A DNA stretch of 64,000 nucleotides from contig NZ_CP053942.1 of assembly GCF_013267195.1 (NCBI RefSeq), positions 183,618-247,617 of the forward strand, in the 5' to 3' direction. The notes under the pieces are model-generated. The model was not told where the DNA came from. It saw only the letters and a program-made list of their open reading frames with translations, and did not search any database. Positions 8,946 through 19,616 of the stretch are shown here, piece after piece. The position numbers were made by a program, and so were the translations under genes. Every line of letters begins with the position of its first letter. Positions within the stretch are counted from its first letter, which is position 1. This stretch comes from Halorubrum salinarum (GTDB lineage Archaea > Halobacteriota > Halobacteria > Halobacteriales > Haloferacaceae).

Positions 8946-9629
8946 TTACTCCCGATCAGTTGGTGTCGGGTCGTCTCGTTGTTTCAGGCCGCGTGCGATG
9001 AAGACCGTCCCACCGTTCGTATCGCTAATTGAGACGGAATCGAACGTTTCCCGCAGTACCATCTGGACATCGGTATCGACGTTCTAGTTCGTCGTCTATT
9101 TCGAGATGGGGACAACAAGTGAATTGAGGACTGTCCACGAGAACGCCTGGAAGGGTTGTGCATCGAGGACAGCGATCCGTCCGCCGTTCTGGAGTACGGA
9201 GAACGCCTCTCGGATGGCGGCGTCGGGGTCGGGCATGGCAGTTAACGACATCGCCGCGTAGACGGCGTCGAACGATTCGGGCTCGGTACCGAGCGTCGTC
9301 GCGTCACCGCGGACGACGTCGACATTATCCCACCCTTCCTGTCGAACCCGGCTTTTCGCTCGTCCGACCATCCCTGCACTGTAGTCGACACCGACGACGC
9401 GACCGGTTTCGCCGACTCGTTTGCGGAGCTCCGCGAACGAGTTCCCTGGGCCACAGCCGAGTTCGAGCACGCTATCGCCCGCTCCGAGCGCTAACGCCTC
9501 GGCGCTCCGGTCTCTGAACGATTGCTCTCCACCCAGGAACGCCAGATCGTACAACAGGCTGAACGCTCTGTCATGTCTACTCCACCAGTCGTACAACCGC
9601 TGGCCGCGGCGGCGAGCTGTCACAAACAC
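8946..9629 (-). pseudogene. SAM-dependent methyltransferase with two in-frame amber codons
   Basis: The first 177 residues are a clear class I methyltransferase: motif I VLELGCGPGNSFAEL, motif II VVGVDYSAGM, then DVVRGDATTL and FDAVYAAMSL. The frame hits TAG at 9096-9098 and again at 9084-9086, but continues without shift into a typical C-terminus (DVQMVLRETFDSVSISDTNGGTVFIARGL) to a TAA at 8946. Both ambers fall where Trp would suit (SK-x-TTN-x-NVDTD), consistent with TGG to TAG changes. Either the gene is dead or the product is a C-terminally truncated enzyme. Confidence 0.8.
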
Positions 9630-9657
9630 TCACTTCCGGCGTGATCCAGAACTCGTC

Positions 9658-9825
9658 TCATCCTCGCAGGGCCGTCTCGTCGATGCTGTTGAATTCGCTG
9701 GGTCGATCCCGCTCTACTGCGGTCACGATACCGGTATGTCTGTTCCCGTCCGTCGTTTCTGCGCTCGACAAACCGTGAACGAGTGCCCGTGCGTCATTTG
9801 AGAGATAATCTATGGCGGGAGTCAT
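9658..9825 (-). CDS. Possible small hypothetical protein
   Basis: A 55-residue frame from MTPAIDYLSNDARALVHGL. Composition is mildly acidic and haloarchaeal, but nothing is recognised. It may be a fragment. The region between it and copA has no other candidate. Confidence 0.3.
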   Translation of the reverse strand: MTPAIDYLSNDARALVHGLSSAETTDGNRHTGIVTAVERDRPSEFNSIDETALRG

Positions 9826-10043
9826 CACGACACGCCGTTGGATACCGCGACGTATTGACGTTCTGCCTCGGGATTCCCACTGGCTACACCTCTTGTAATC
9901 CAGAACCGACCGTCCTATAGCCAACTACAACGACTAGCTGGCTGGTGTGGCGATTCGCTTTCGATTCTGAATTTTCTAGTCCGGCATACATTGTCTTTGA
10001 AACAGAAAACGCACTAAGGGAGGAACCCGTAGTATAGTCCACC

Positions 10044-12647
10044 ATGAGTACGCGAACTGCACACCTCGACATCACGGGGATGTCTTGTGCCAACTGTTCA
10101 CAGACAGTTGGCGAGGCTCTCGAATCCCTCGACGGGGTGCGCGAAGCGAACGTCAACTTCGCCACCGACGAAGGGAGTATCGAGTACGACTCCGAGGAGG
10201 TAACACTGCGAGAAATTTACGACGCCATCGAGGACGCCGGCTATGGTGCCGTCTCGGAGACAGTGACAATCGCTATCTCCGATATGACGTGTGCCAACTG
10301 CGCGGACACCAACGAGACCGCCCTCGAAGCCGTCCCCGGCGTCGTCGACGCCGAGGTGAACTACGCGACTGACGAGGCACAGGTCACCTACAACCCTGCG
10401 GACGCGGACCGAGAAGCGATGTACGACGCCATCGAGGACGCCGGCTACTCACCCGTACGCGAAGACGGCGATGAGGAGTCAAGCGGAGACGCCCGCGACG
10501 CCGCCCGCCAGGCCGAGAGCCGCAAACAGCTCCGGCTCACGCTGTTCGGCGCCGCGCTGTCCGCGCCCCTCCTCTTTTTCATGGTCGACAAGCTGCTGCT
10601 CGGTGGCGCGGTGGTGCCCGACCGCATCTTCGGCGTCAGAGCCGTATGGGCCCAGTTTGCGCTCGCGACGCCGGTTCAGGTCGTGCTCGGCCGACCGTTC
10701 TACGTGAACTCCTACAAGGCGCTCGTCACGAACGGCCGCGCCAACATGGACGTGCTGATCGCCCTCGGCTCGACGACGGCGTACGTCTACTCGGTCGCCG
10801 TCCTCCTCAACCTGGTCGCCGGGAGCGTCTACTTCGACACGGCGGCGCTCATCCTCGTCTTCATCACCCTCGGGAACTACCTCGAAGCTCGCTCGAAGGG
10901 GCAAGCTGGCGAGGCGCTCCGGAAACTGCTGGAGATGGAGGCTGAGACGGCCACCGTCGTCGACGACAAGGGGAACGAGGAGGAGATTCCGCTCGAGGAC
11001 GTCGAGGTCGGCGACCGGATGAAGGTCCGGCCTGGCGAGCAGATCCCCACGGACGGCGTGGTCGTCGACGGCCAGTCGGCGGTCGACGAGTCGATGGTCA
11101 CCGGCGAGTCCGTCCCCGTCGAGAAAGAGGAAGGTGACGAGGTCGTCGGCTCGACCATCAACGAGAATGGCGTGCTCGTCGTGGAGGCAACGAAGGTCGG
11201 CTCCGACACTGCGCTCCAACAAATCGTCCAGACAGTGAAGGAAGCCCAGTCGCGTCAGCCCGACATCCAGAACCTCGCCGACCGCATCTCGGCGTATTTC
11301 GTCCCGGCGGTCATCGTCAACGCCGTCTTCTGGGCCGTCGTCTGGTTTGCCTTCCCTGAGGTGCTCGCTGGATTTGTCAACTGGCTCCCGGCGTGGGGAC
11401 TCGTCGCCGGTGGCCCGGCGATCGCCGGCGGGACAATCACCGTCTTCGAGTTCGCCATCGTCGTCTTTGCCTCGGCGGTGCTGATCGCCTGTCCCTGTGC
11501 GCTGGGACTCGCGACGCCGGCGGCAACGATGGTCGGCACGACTATCGGCGCACAGAACGGCGTTCTGTTCAAGGGCGGCGACATCCTCGAACGCGCCAAA
11601 GATGTCGACACGGTCATCTTCGACAAGACCGGCACGCTCACCGAGGGCGCGATGGAGCTGACCGACGTGGTCATCTTCGACGCTGACGGGCAAGCAATCA
11701 CGGACGGAGGCGACACAGCCGCCGATGGTGGACAACTGGCGGCCCGAGATCGGCTTTCAGAAGACGACGTCCTCCGGCTCGCAGCGACCGCCGAGAGCGG
11801 GAGCGAGCACCCACTCGCCCGTGCCATCGTCGACGGAGCGAAAGAGCGCGGCATCGATGTCACCGACCCGGACGACTTCGAGAACGTGCCTGGCCACGGC
11901 ATCCGTGCTACGGTGGGTGAGAACGATGTCCTAGTGGGGAATCGGAAACTGCTTCGGGACAACGGCATCGACCCCGAGCCGGCCGCAGAGACGATGGAAC
12001 GCTTCGAGAACGAAGGGAAGACCGCGATGTTAGTGGCCTACGAGGGCGAACTCGTGGGGGTGGTCGCCGACGCTGACACGGTCAAGGAAAGCGCAAAAGA
12101 TGCCGTGAGCCAGCTCACAGAGCGCGGCGTCGGCGTAATGATGATCACCGGCGACAACGAGCGGACCGCCCGCGCGGTCGCCGGGCAGGTGGGCATCGAC
12201 GCCGAGAACGTCCGCGCAGAGGTTCTTCCCGAGGACAAGTCCGACGCCGTCGAATCCATCCAGGACGGGGGGCGGCAGGCGATGATGGTCGGGGACGGCG
12301 TCAATGACGCCCCCGCACTCGCAGTGGCCTACGTCGGCACCGCAATCGGCTCGGGCACCGACGTCGCCATCGAGGCCGCGGACGTGACGTTGATGCGCGA
12401 CGACCCCCTCGATGTCGTGAAGGCAATCCGTATCTCCGATGCGACGCTCCAGAAGGTCAAGCAGAACCTCGTGTGGGCGCTGGGGTACAATACCGCGATG
12501 ATCCCGCTGGCGTCGCTTGGGCTCCTCCAGCCCGTCCTCGCCGCGGGTGCGATGGCGTTCTCCAGCGTCTCAGTGTTGACGAACAGCCTGCTGTTCCGGC
12601 GGTACGGCCCCGATCACGACTACGAACTGTTCGGTCGGCTTCGCTGA
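10044..12647 (+). CDS. copA: Copper-exporting P1B-type ATPase
   Basis: 867 residues. Two N-terminal HMA domains carry CxxC at Cys15/Cys18 (GMSCANC) and Cys83/Cys86 (DMTCANC). Then come the transmembrane domain, the actuator TGES motif (SMVTGESVP), the intramembrane CPC at residues 483-485 (IACPCALG), the phosphorylation site DKTGT with Asp527, the HP motif of P1B pumps ([11 protein letters not shown]) and GDGVNDAP with Asp751. ATP hydrolysis drives Cu(I) out of the cytoplasm. The gene follows the CopZ and Lrp-TRASH genes, interrupted by the decayed methyltransferase. Regulation by the TRASH protein is expected from the family. Confidence 0.95.
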   Translation: MSTRTAHLDITGMSCANCSQTVGEALESLDGVREANVNFATDEGSIEYDSEEVTLREIYDAIEDAGYGAVSETVTIAISDMTCANCADTNETALEAVPGVVDAEVNYATDEAQVTYNPADADREAMYDAIEDAGYSPVREDGDEESSGDARDAARQAESRKQLRLTLFGAALSAPLLFFMVDKLLLGGAVVPDRIFGVRAVWAQFALATPVQVVLGRPFYVNSYKALVTNGRANMDVLIALGSTTAYVYSVAVLLNLVAGSVYFDTAALILVFITLGNYLEARSKGQAGEALRKLLEMEAETATVVDDKGNEEEIPLEDVEVGDRMKVRPGEQIPTDGVVVDGQSAVDESMVTGESVPVEKEEGDEVVGSTINENGVLVVEATKVGSDTALQQIVQTVKEAQSRQPDIQNLADRISAYFVPAVIVNAVFWAVVWFAFPEVLAGFVNWLPAWGLVAGGPAIAGGTITVFEFAIVVFASAVLIACPCALGLATPAATMVGTTIGAQNGVLFKGGDILERAKDVDTVIFDKTGTLTEGAMELTDVVIFDADGQAITDGGDTAADGGQLAARDRLSEDDVLRLAATAESGSEHPLARAIVDGAKERGIDVTDPDDFENVPGHGIRATVGENDVLVGNRKLLRDNGIDPEPAAETMERFENEGKTAMLVAYEGELVGVVADADTVKESAKDAVSQLTERGVGVMMITGDNERTARAVAGQVGIDAENVRAEVLPEDKSDAVESIQDGGRQAMMVGDGVNDAPALAVAYVGTAIGSGTDVAIEAADVTLMRDDPLDVVKAIRISDATLQKVKQNLVWALGYNTAMIPLASLGLLQPVLAAGAMAFSSVSVLTNSLLFRRYGPDHDYELFGRLR

Positions 12648-12854
12648 CCGCGAACGTTTCCGGACAGTGTGCGCGCACCCCCGCCGGAACAGCCGACACC
12701 AACTCGACGGACTCCGCGCCTGCTACCTCGCGGACGCCCTCGCCGACGCGTCGCTCGAACAGCGGGACCGATCGAAGAGCACGACATGACGGCTGGAGGT
12801 GAGTGAGTCGTGGAGTACCGTCAGCGGACCGTCGAAACCGTTCTTCGGGGGAGG

Positions 12855-13542
12855 GTGTTCAGATAAGGATGAAAGGGTGAGGCGGTGCGTTTTCAAGGTG
12901 TTCTATGCCCGAAAACGACCGCCTCAGCGGCTTTTTAGACGAGATCAATTTAGACTTTGTGGAGCAAGAGGCAACACCGTGACTGTTGATGAAGCTCAGT
13001 ATCCAACTCCATTTAGCTGGGATCCCACTTTCGAATAATGTTTCATTTATTGAGGTATTCGGTGTTAATCGGGTTCGCTCTACCATTCACAACTGGGTTC
13101 ACAAAGCCGATCTACAGCCGGAATCTGGCCGGTGCCCGAATCACATTGCGGGCGATGAGATCGTGATTCGATTTGAAGATGAACAGTATTGGCTGTACGC
13201 TGCCGTCAATCCGAAAAGAACGATCTGCTCTATACACAGCTTGAGCTACCGATAAACAACGCTCTCGCAGATCAGTTTTTCGCTGATCTCCGTGACAAAC
13301 ACGATGTCGATGACACAACTGTTCTCGTCGATGGATCAGCCTCACTTCATCGAGCCTGTCGCAAACACGGCCTCGATTTTAGATACGAACGACATGGAAA
13401 TCGGAACAGCGTCGAACATGTCTTTTGTGATATAGAACGTCGAACTATCTGTTTCTCAAACTTTTTCAGCAACGCCGAAGCAGAAACTGCTGACGAGTGG
13501 CTCAGATCGTTTGCTTTCGCATGGAATCAGCTTATCTGAACA
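12855..13542 (+). mobile_element. IS6-family element, copy A (inactive)
   Basis: 688 bp between GTGTTCAGATAAG at 12855 and CTTATCTGAACA ending at 13542, an inverted pair. A second copy of exactly the same length lies at 41623-42310. No flanking target duplication is visible. Confidence 0.8.
12905..13539 (+). pseudogene. IS6-family transposase, decayed
   Basis: Begins MPENDRLSGFLDEINLDFVEQEATP, hits TGA at 12979 where the second copy reads CGT, and shifts frame once near 13215. The rest is recognisable: VNRVRSTIHNWVHKADLQPESGR, GDEIVIRFEDEQYWLYAAV, LVDGSASLHRAC, and RYERHGNRNSVEHVFCDIERRT with the catalytic Glu region changed relative to copy B (ERVFREIKRRT). Full length would be about 210 residues. 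Confidence 0.85.
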
Positions 13543-13561
13543 TTATCGTCAATATGGGGAA

Positions 13562-13584
13562 TGTATATATATATACATATATAT
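13562..13584. repeat. Alternating TA run
   Basis: A TGTATATATATATACATATATATG stretch, striking in GC-rich DNA, just beyond IS6 copy A and about 30 nt before the decayed deacylase. It may be a melted-DNA or promoter element, or simply a microsatellite. Confidence 0.5.
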
Positions 13585-13610
13585 GCGAGTTGCCGGTCCA
13601 CGATAGCGCT

Positions 13611-15145
13611 ATGAGCACGACCGCGTCGTCGACGGGACCGGAGCCCCGTGGTTCCTTGGCGCGGTCCGCCTCGAAGACGGCGAGATAGCCAACGTGAGCC
13701 GCGTCCCGGAGCCGTCAACAGACGCCGAGACCGTCCTCGATGTCGACGGCGATGTCGTCTCACCTGGCTTCATCGACACGCACTCAAACTCCGACCTCCA
13801 GCTGTTTGCCGACCCTACGCTCGCGCCGAAGGTCCGGCAGGGCATCAAGACGGAGATACTCGGCCAAGACGGGCTCTCGATGGCCCCGATGTACCGGGAG
13901 GGCGGTGCCGAAGAATAGCAGGACCAGCTAGCAGGACTGGCCGAGCGGGTCGACCACGAGTGGACGTGGGGCGACGTGGGCGCGTATCTTGATGCCGTTG
14001 AGGAGTCGGGCATCGCGCCGAACGTTGGGACACTGGTCGGCCACGGAACAGTGCGGTTCAACGTGATAGGCATGGAAGACGCGGAGCCGACCGACGAACA
14101 ACTGTCCGAGATGCGAGACCTCGTCGCTGAAGCGATAGACGAGGGGGCGTTCGGGCTGTCGACGGCGCTGGTTATCACGCAGTGTTCGTACGCCACAACC
14201 GAAGAAGAGACCGCGCCGGCCGGGGAACTGTCGCCATACGGCTGTCCGTTCGTCGCCCACATCCGCAGCGAGTGGGGGGACATCTGGAACGCCTTGAACG
14301 AGTTCGTCAACATCGGCGCGACGGCCGGGGTGCCGGTCCATCTCTCGCACTTCAAACTGGGCGGCCCGCGAGCGGGGTGTCGACTTCTCGGCCGACCAGT
14401 ACCCCTACACGGCGAGCAACACGCTGCTGTCGCACGTCCTGCCGCCGTGGGTCCACGCCGAGAGGCCCGAGCAGACGGTCGGATACCTTCTTGATCAGCA
14501 GGCCCGCGAGCGCATCAGAGCGGAAATCGAACAAGGCCGCATCGAGGGCTGGGACAACCCCGGCGCCTACTCCGGCTGGGAAAACGTCGTCATCGCCTCC
14601 GTCGAGAGCGATGTAAACAGTCATGTCGAGGGCGAGTCTGTCGCGGCGCTGGGCCGTCGGTGGGATACCGAGCCGGTCTACGCCGTCTTCGACTTACTGG
14701 CCGAGGAGGAACTGAGCGTTAGCGTCATCAACCATTTCATCGACGAGGACGACGTGCGCGACATTCTCGGCTCCGAGCGGATTAACGTCATCACCGACGG
14801 GCTCTTTGGCGGGAACCCCCACCCACGGGTCTACGGGGCGTTCCCGCGCGTGCTGGACAAATACGTTCGCGAGGCGGACCTTATGTCGCTGGAGGAGGCC
14901 GTCCGGAAGATGACTTCGCTGCCTGCGCGGTCGATGGGGCTGGACACGAAAGGCTTCTTTCGCCCCGGGATGGACGCGGACCTCGTCGTGTTCGACCCGG
15001 ATATCTTCTCCTCACCGGCGACGTACGACAACCCCAGACAACACCCCAAGGGCATCTACCATGTGCTCGTCGACGGCGAGTTCGTCGTCAGGGACGGCGA
15101 GACGACCGGCGCGGCCCCCGCGAGGCGCTCCGGGCGTCGCGTTAG
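13611..15145 (+). pseudogene. N-acyl-D-amino-acid deacylase (amidohydrolase), decayed
   Basis: The amidohydrolase N-terminus (DRVVDGTGAPWFLGAVRLEDGEIANV, then SPGFIDTHSNSDLQLFADP) is followed by an amber TAG at 13916-13918, a small deletion near 14206 and a frameshift near 14370. It then continues in a third frame (VDFSADQYPYTASNTLLSHVLPPWV ... NVITDGLFGGNPHPRVYGAFPRVLDKYV ... FRPGMDADLVVFDPDIF) to a probable stop at 15143-15145. Intact enzymes release D-amino acids from N-acyl derivatives using zinc. It converges on ridA with a 4-nt overlap at the ends. Confidence 0.85.
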
Positions 15146-15585
15146 AGTTCGCGTATCGTCTCGCCGTCGGCCTCAATGGCCTCAATGTCGGCCGGCGAGA
15201 GCGGGACCTTGACCTCGATCTCGACGAGGTACTCTTCGTTGGCCAATTGGTCGTGTCCGAGCACGGTGTGACACGGGTACGGCTCGTCGAAGGTCTCCCA
15301 GTACACCTTCTTGTAGCCGTCGTAGTAGTGTTGGGCCGGGTCGACGATGTGTGTCGTCACCTTCGAGATGTCGTCGTAGCTCTTGTCGATAGCGTCGAGC
15401 AGAATCCTGACATTCTCGTAGGCCTTCCGGGCCTGCGTCTCGATGTCGTCGCCGACGACCGTCGAGTCGGCGCCCATGGCGACCTGCCCGGCCATGTAGA
15501 AGGTGCCGCCGTCAATTCGCGCGTGGTTGTACCCGATCTCCCGGGCGTCTTTGAGTTCCGGGGGGTTGATGGCGTAACTGGTCAC
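15142..15585 (-). CDS. RidA/YjgF-family protein
   Basis: 147 residues, complete. Family features: YNHARIDGGTFYMAGQVAMGADSTVVGDDIETQARKAYENVRILLDA, and a C-terminal CHTVLGHDQLANEEYLVEIEVKVPL. RidA proteins hydrolyse reactive enamine/imine intermediates made during amino-acid catabolism; the conserved Arg that binds the carboxylate is not obvious here, so it may belong to another Rid subgroup. It lies between two decayed hydrolase genes of amino-acid catabolism and is the only intact member of that cluster. Confidence 0.85.
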   Translation of the reverse strand: MTSYAINPPELKDAREIGYNHARIDGGTFYMAGQVAMGADSTVVGDDIETQARKAYENVRILLDAIDKSYDDISKVTTHIVDPAQHYYDGYKKVYWETFDEPYPCHTVLGHDQLANEEYLVEIEVKVPLSPADIEAIEADGETIREL

Positions 15586-15688
15586 ACCCGAACATCATCG
15601 ATATCGGATAAAAAACGTCACCCTCCAGATGGTGGTCCGAAACCCCTCTCTAACTCGGCGAATCCACGTAGTCGGTCACCCGCGTATA

Positions 15689-16949
15689 TCACGCCGACGC
15701 GAGCGATCGAACCGTCTCCGCGAGCACAGCCGTCGCCGCGGTACAGTTGCTCCAGTCGGTCCATTCCCGCGGGGAGTGTGAGTAGCCGTCGTCCGACGGC
15801 GTAAAGAGCAGTCCGGCGTCGGTGACGGCGGCGACGTTGGCCGTGTCGTACATCGCTCCAGACGACAGTCGTACCGACTCGACGCTAGTCGCTGTGGCCG
15901 CGGCCTCGGCCGCTATGAGAAATCGGTCGCTACAGAGCGTCGTGGCGCTGTCTCGGTACCGCTCTATCGACGTGTTCACGCCCCGATTCCGCTCCAACCG
16001 CGTTATGCTGTCCCGACAGCGTTCGACCATCCGCGTCATGTTGTCGTGGTCGACATCCCGGATGTCGAAGTCTAAGTCCACACGTTTGGGGACGATGATT
16101 CCGCGCGTTCGGCGCGATAGAGCCCTTCCCGGCAGTCGCCACCGCGGCTTCGCTCGTCTCGGCGCAGTCCCGACCGGCACGTTCCAGATCGGGGACCAAC
16201 TCCGATGCGGCCGCGAACGCGTCGGTCCGCTCGTCCATCGACGTCGAACCGGCGTGATCAGCCTCGCCGGTGATACGCACCTCGCACTTCGTGATGCCGG
16301 TAATCGAGTCGACGATACCGACGCCGGCACCGGTATCCGTTAGCGTTGTACCTTGTTCGACGTAGAGTTTCACCCACGAGTCCCAGCGGCCGGCCTCGAC
16401 CGTGTCGTCCCAGGCAAAGCCGATACGCTACAGGCTCTCTTCGAGGGAGACGTCGTCGTCGTCCGTGAGCGACAGCGCTCCCGACGCCGTCCGCTGTCCC
16501 GCCACCACGGATGACCAGAGAGTTCCGGCACCGAACCGACCGCCCTCTTCCTCAGTGAACGAGACGACCTCAATCGGCCGGTCGGGAGCAACGTCAGCCG
16601 ACTGTATGGCACGGACGCTCTCCAGTGCCGCGTAGACTCCCAGTGGCCCGTCGAATATTCCGCCTCGCGGCACGGAATCCAGATGGCTACCGGCCGCGAT
16701 CGGTGCGGCCTCCGGATTACAGCCTCCCGGCGTCCAGCGATCGACGATGTTTCCCACAGGGTCAACAAGGACGGACAGGCCCGCCGCAGTCAGTCTTTCG
16801 ACGAAGCGCTCTCTGACCTGTCTGTCCGCCTCGCTGCCGGTCAGGACCGTTCGGCCGACGCCCCCGGACGCATCGACCGCCCCGAGCCGCGCGTTCGCCT
16901 CGATATCCTCACACAAACGGTCCGCATCAATGTACATATCTCTACGCAT
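15689..16949 (-). pseudogene. M20-family Zn hydrolase (allantoate/carbamoyl-amino-acid amidohydrolase type), decayed
   Basis: Starts MRRDMYIDADRLCEDIEANARLG. Zinc-site motifs of the family are visible (AGSHLDSVPRGGIFDGPLGVYAALE, SFTEEEGGRFGAGTLWSS). An amber interrupts at 16428-16430 (EESL-x-RIGFAWDD), after which the same frame resumes (WVKLYVEQGTTLTDTGAGVGIVDSITG, EADHAGSTSMDERTDAF). A frameshift near 16100 moves it to a frame ending at 15689 (MYDTANVAAVTDAGLLFTPSDDGYSHSPREWT). Intact relatives hydrolyse N-carbamoyl amino acids or ureidoglycolate-like compounds. Confidence 0.85.
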
Positions 16950-17591
16950 CGCCGTCCCGTTTATAAACCCGTGACCACCGTTCAGATGGTCCTGTTTACG
17001 ACCATCGTACCGGTTCTCTCGACTTAGAAGTGTACAGATGTTGGATAAGCCAGACTCACACTTCGGTGCGGACCGACAGGTGCCAGAACCGACCGAACCA
17101 GTTGTCACCGATATCTAGGCGACCATCATGTGGCGTACGTCTCCAGGATATGAAATGTTGCCTCGTGACACTCGTGATACTTGGCGAACTCCAGCCTAAC
17201 ACCACCGACTTACTGGCAAGTCGGCACACTCGGTTAGATTGCTGGGTACTTGATTGGCCGGTCGGCGACATCAATCACCGCCCACGTTCGCGGGTCCCGT
17301 TGATTACGAGGGAATCGTCTTCGGTGACAGCCTGTATCGTACACATGACTGTCGGTGTCGTGCTCTCATCCGGTCGAACACGTTGGCCTACATCGAATAT
17401 GCCCATCACTAGGAGCCGCGCCGGACTCGCGCTCCAGAGCCACCGAGCAGTGCCGTGGCGCGGCGCCCGGCCGCGTTTGAGATCACGTCGATTGATGACC
17501 CGATAGATGGATTTCTTTGAAACATCGTGCGCTGTGCGAGGACGACAACGCCGAGGACAACCGCGAGAGCGGTCGCGAGGGGGGCTAGGTG
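16950..17591. other. Decayed or non-coding stretch
   Basis: No convincing gene. On the minus strand a short acidic stretch (VMGIFDVGQRVRPDE ... AVTEDDSLVINGT, about 17300-17420) looks like a scrap of coding sequence, but it has no start and no family that I recognise. Confidence 0.35.
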
Positions 17592-18110
17592 TTAGTAGGC
17601 GTCAGTGTCGAACTCGTATAGGCTGAAGGCAGACACGAGTTCACGTCGAAGTTGGCTCGTGACAACCGGTTCAGTGCGGTCAGTCATTGCGAACAGCCCC
17701 CCGAATTTCCTGCTCAAGGAGACCTGTATCAGCGAGGATATCCGGATCTTCAATAGGTTCAACTTCATGTATAAGGGCTTGGAGCCGGTCATCTGTAGCT
17801 TCGGCATAGAGGTAGAGGTCACGGCACCTGTCGTGGAGGGCACGCAACGTTGATTCGGCAACTGGTGTTCCATCAGCTGCTTCAGTGTAGCTGTAGCCCT
17901 GCTCGACACGTTTGAGTGCCCGTCAAATAGTCAGGAACTCGTCGGCGTTGACTTGGAGATAGCCGTCTTCGAGGGTGTCATAGAACCGTTCTCATGGCTA
18001 TCGACGATTCAGTATTATCGGCTCCGAGCTTGGTGTCTACGGCTTCATAGAAATCACGGTCGCTAAGGTGAACTACGCCAACCGAGCAAGAATAGTCATC
18101 ATACAGAAAT
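17592..18110 (-). pseudogene. Remnant of an unrecognised haloarchaeal gene
   Basis: Reading the minus strand with two or three frame changes gives DDYSCSVGVVHLSDRDFYEAVDTKLGADNTESS, then FYDTLEDGYLQVNADEFLTI, a TGA, then ALKRVEQGYSYTEAADGTPVAESTLRALHDRC and TEPVVTSQLRRELVSAFSLYEFDTDAY. It is acidic and internally consistent, so it was probably once coding. The family is unknown; such proteins are common on haloarchaeal plasmids. Confidence 0.45.
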
Positions 18111-18142
18111 AAAACGCCTATTTTTGAGCAATTTTAAGCACC

Positions 18143-18358
18143 GTGCACTTGGTGCACAGCTTTATACGACTACATTCCCCTGAAAAGGTAATAAACATAA
18201 TTGTACCATGTGAAGACTTCTATGACACGCTGATCCTCGACGACGCGCTCACCGATATCCGCCCGCTGGAGGACGCCCGAACCGAGGGCCCTGATCTTGA
18301 AGAGTTGCGCGAGCGTGTTGAGCGGCTGGAGGAAGCCACCGATATTGACCTTCACTGA
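18143..18358 (+). CDS. Doubtful small ORF
   Basis: About 71 codons; the last 45 residues (CEDFYDTLILDDALTDIRPLEDARTEGPDLEELRERVERLEEATDIDLH) are acidic and coiled-coil-like, as expected for haloarchaeal coding DNA. The N-terminal part is not. Possibly a fragment; no function assigned. Confidence 0.3.
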   Translation: MHLVHSFIRLHSPEKVINIIVPCEDFYDTLILDDALTDIRPLEDARTEGPDLEELRERVERLEEATDIDLH

Positions 18359-18410
18359 CACACACCCTACCTCCTCAACCCCGAGTCGTGCGTACGTGTC
18401 GAATTGGCTC

Positions 18411-18543
18411 TGATGGTACAAAAGCCTGCTAAGTCCCCAGCGTGCGTGAAGAGGTACTGGGGTGGTCAAAGGCCGATGATTCAACAGCGTCATCGAACGC
18501 GTGGCTCTGATTGGCCTACCTGCCAAGGACGCACTATCATGGG
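18411..18543 (+). ncRNA. Remnant of an IS110 5' non-coding (bridge RNA-like) segment
   Basis: This stretch (from AAAGCCTGCTAAGTCCCC to ATCATGGG) matches the segment upstream of the IS110 transposase at 20621, read on the opposite strand: the same element end, the same GGCCGATG block, and GATTGG-CCTACCTGCCAAGG in place of GATTGG-TCTACGTGCCAAGG. Its transposase is missing. It is a third, truncated copy of the structured RNA segment. Confidence 0.65.
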
Positions 18544-19404
18544 CGCTCTTGATGGACTGCGGTCCTGCGATTTGCGGGTGCATGGACCAAATTGGGAGTC
18601 CACGGTAGAGGTGCTTAGAAAGTCAATTAGTGTTCCTGCTCAGCTAGCGACGACTGTATCAACAATCTCCTACAGAAGAGCGACTGGCACAATCTTCGCT
18701 CACTCGAAGATCGCACTCCGCAAGTGGCTGTTCTCGATCTACGCGTTTTTGCGATTTAACACGAGTCTCAGGCAGTTACAATGCGAAATCGAGGTCACCT
18801 ACAAAACGATCCATAGGCGTGTCGAGCGCTTCGCTGAAGCGCTCGACGCGCCGTCACTCGATCTTCGTGGCCCGGTTGAAATTGACGAGTTCTACGTCTC
18901 TGCTGGTCTGAAAGGCCGCGAGAGCGCGACCGGTCGCGCTCTCGCGGCCTCTCTCGACGCGGGCGCGGAACGTATGATCAAGACAAACCGCCCGTATTCG
19001 TCCTCGTGGATCGCGGCACCGAGCAGCGGTACGTTGTGCCAGCGAAATCCGCAGACGAATCGACGATCCGGCTCCTGCTGGCTGACCGCCAGCAGGAGCC
19101 TTTCACCGTCTATACCGACGGATTTCGTGCGTACGATCCGCTTGATGAAGATGAGCGATTCGACCGCGAATACGTCGTTCACGGAGACGGTGAATACGCC
19201 GACGACACGGTCCACGTGAACACTTGCGAGAGCCACGCGTCGCTGGCGCGACGGTGGCTCTCGCCGCATCGAGGCATCTCAAAAGACCGCCTTACACAGT
19301 ATCTCCGAGCGTTCCAACTCAGACGAGAACTCTACCGCAAACCCGGACGAGAAGCGCTCAAACACGCCGTCAAAGCCACTCTCTGAAATCAACAATGTGC
19401 TACA
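18544..19404 (+). mobile_element. IS1595-family (ISH4-like) element, left end truncated
   Basis: The right end carries ATCAACAATGTGCTACA (19388-19404), the complement of TGTAGCACATTGTTGAT at 25048, so this is a terminal inverted repeat. The left part shares TTGATGGACTGC at 18547 with the 25-kb remnant, but the outermost repeat is replaced by the IS110 remnant. Confidence 0.65.
18676..19386 (+). pseudogene. IS1595-family transposase, truncated and frameshifted
   Basis: The N-terminal zinc ribbon is missing; homology starts at TGTIFAHSKIALRKWLFSIYAFLRFNTSLRQL. EIDEFYV (first catalytic Asp and its neighbours) is present. Near 18975 the frame shifts, continuing with PPVFVLVDRGTEQRYVVPAKSADE, VYTDGFRAYDPL (second Asp) and NTCESHASLARRWLSPHRGISKDRL to the stop at 19386. 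It cannot make a working enzyme. Confidence 0.85.
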
Positions 19405-19589
19405 CACCTATGAAAGCCTGCTAGCTCAACAAACCACGTCTGCGATACTATATTTTTCGCCGGGATCGATCCGATCTTGATCACGAGAGAGAAACCGCAA
19501 GCAGGCACCATGGTGGTTCAGGAACCAGCCGGCAGGCGGTCAGAACGTGAAGGCGACAGCTGTAGCTCACGACCGCTGCGACCGGCCGA

Positions 19590-19616
19590 TGAGGGCCGCC
19601 GGCCCGGCGGCCCTCA
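19590..19616 (-). terminator. Conserved 3' hairpin of IS110 copy A
   Basis: TGAGGGCCGCCGG and its complement form a 13-bp stem with a 1-nt centre, and the transposase stop codon is its first three bases. The same hairpin, with one base changed at the centre, follows copy B at 27575-27601. Conservation at the same place in two divergent copies suggests a terminator or an element-end signal. Confidence 0.6.

Noticed and set aside
10479..11735. 418-codon open frame opposite copA
   Set aside because: It is a long antisense frame of a GC-rich, acidic gene; copA on the other strand has every family motif.
17030..17506. 158-codon plus-strand frame
   Set aside because: Cys/Arg-rich product with no acidic bias or motif; probably a chance frame in decayed DNA.
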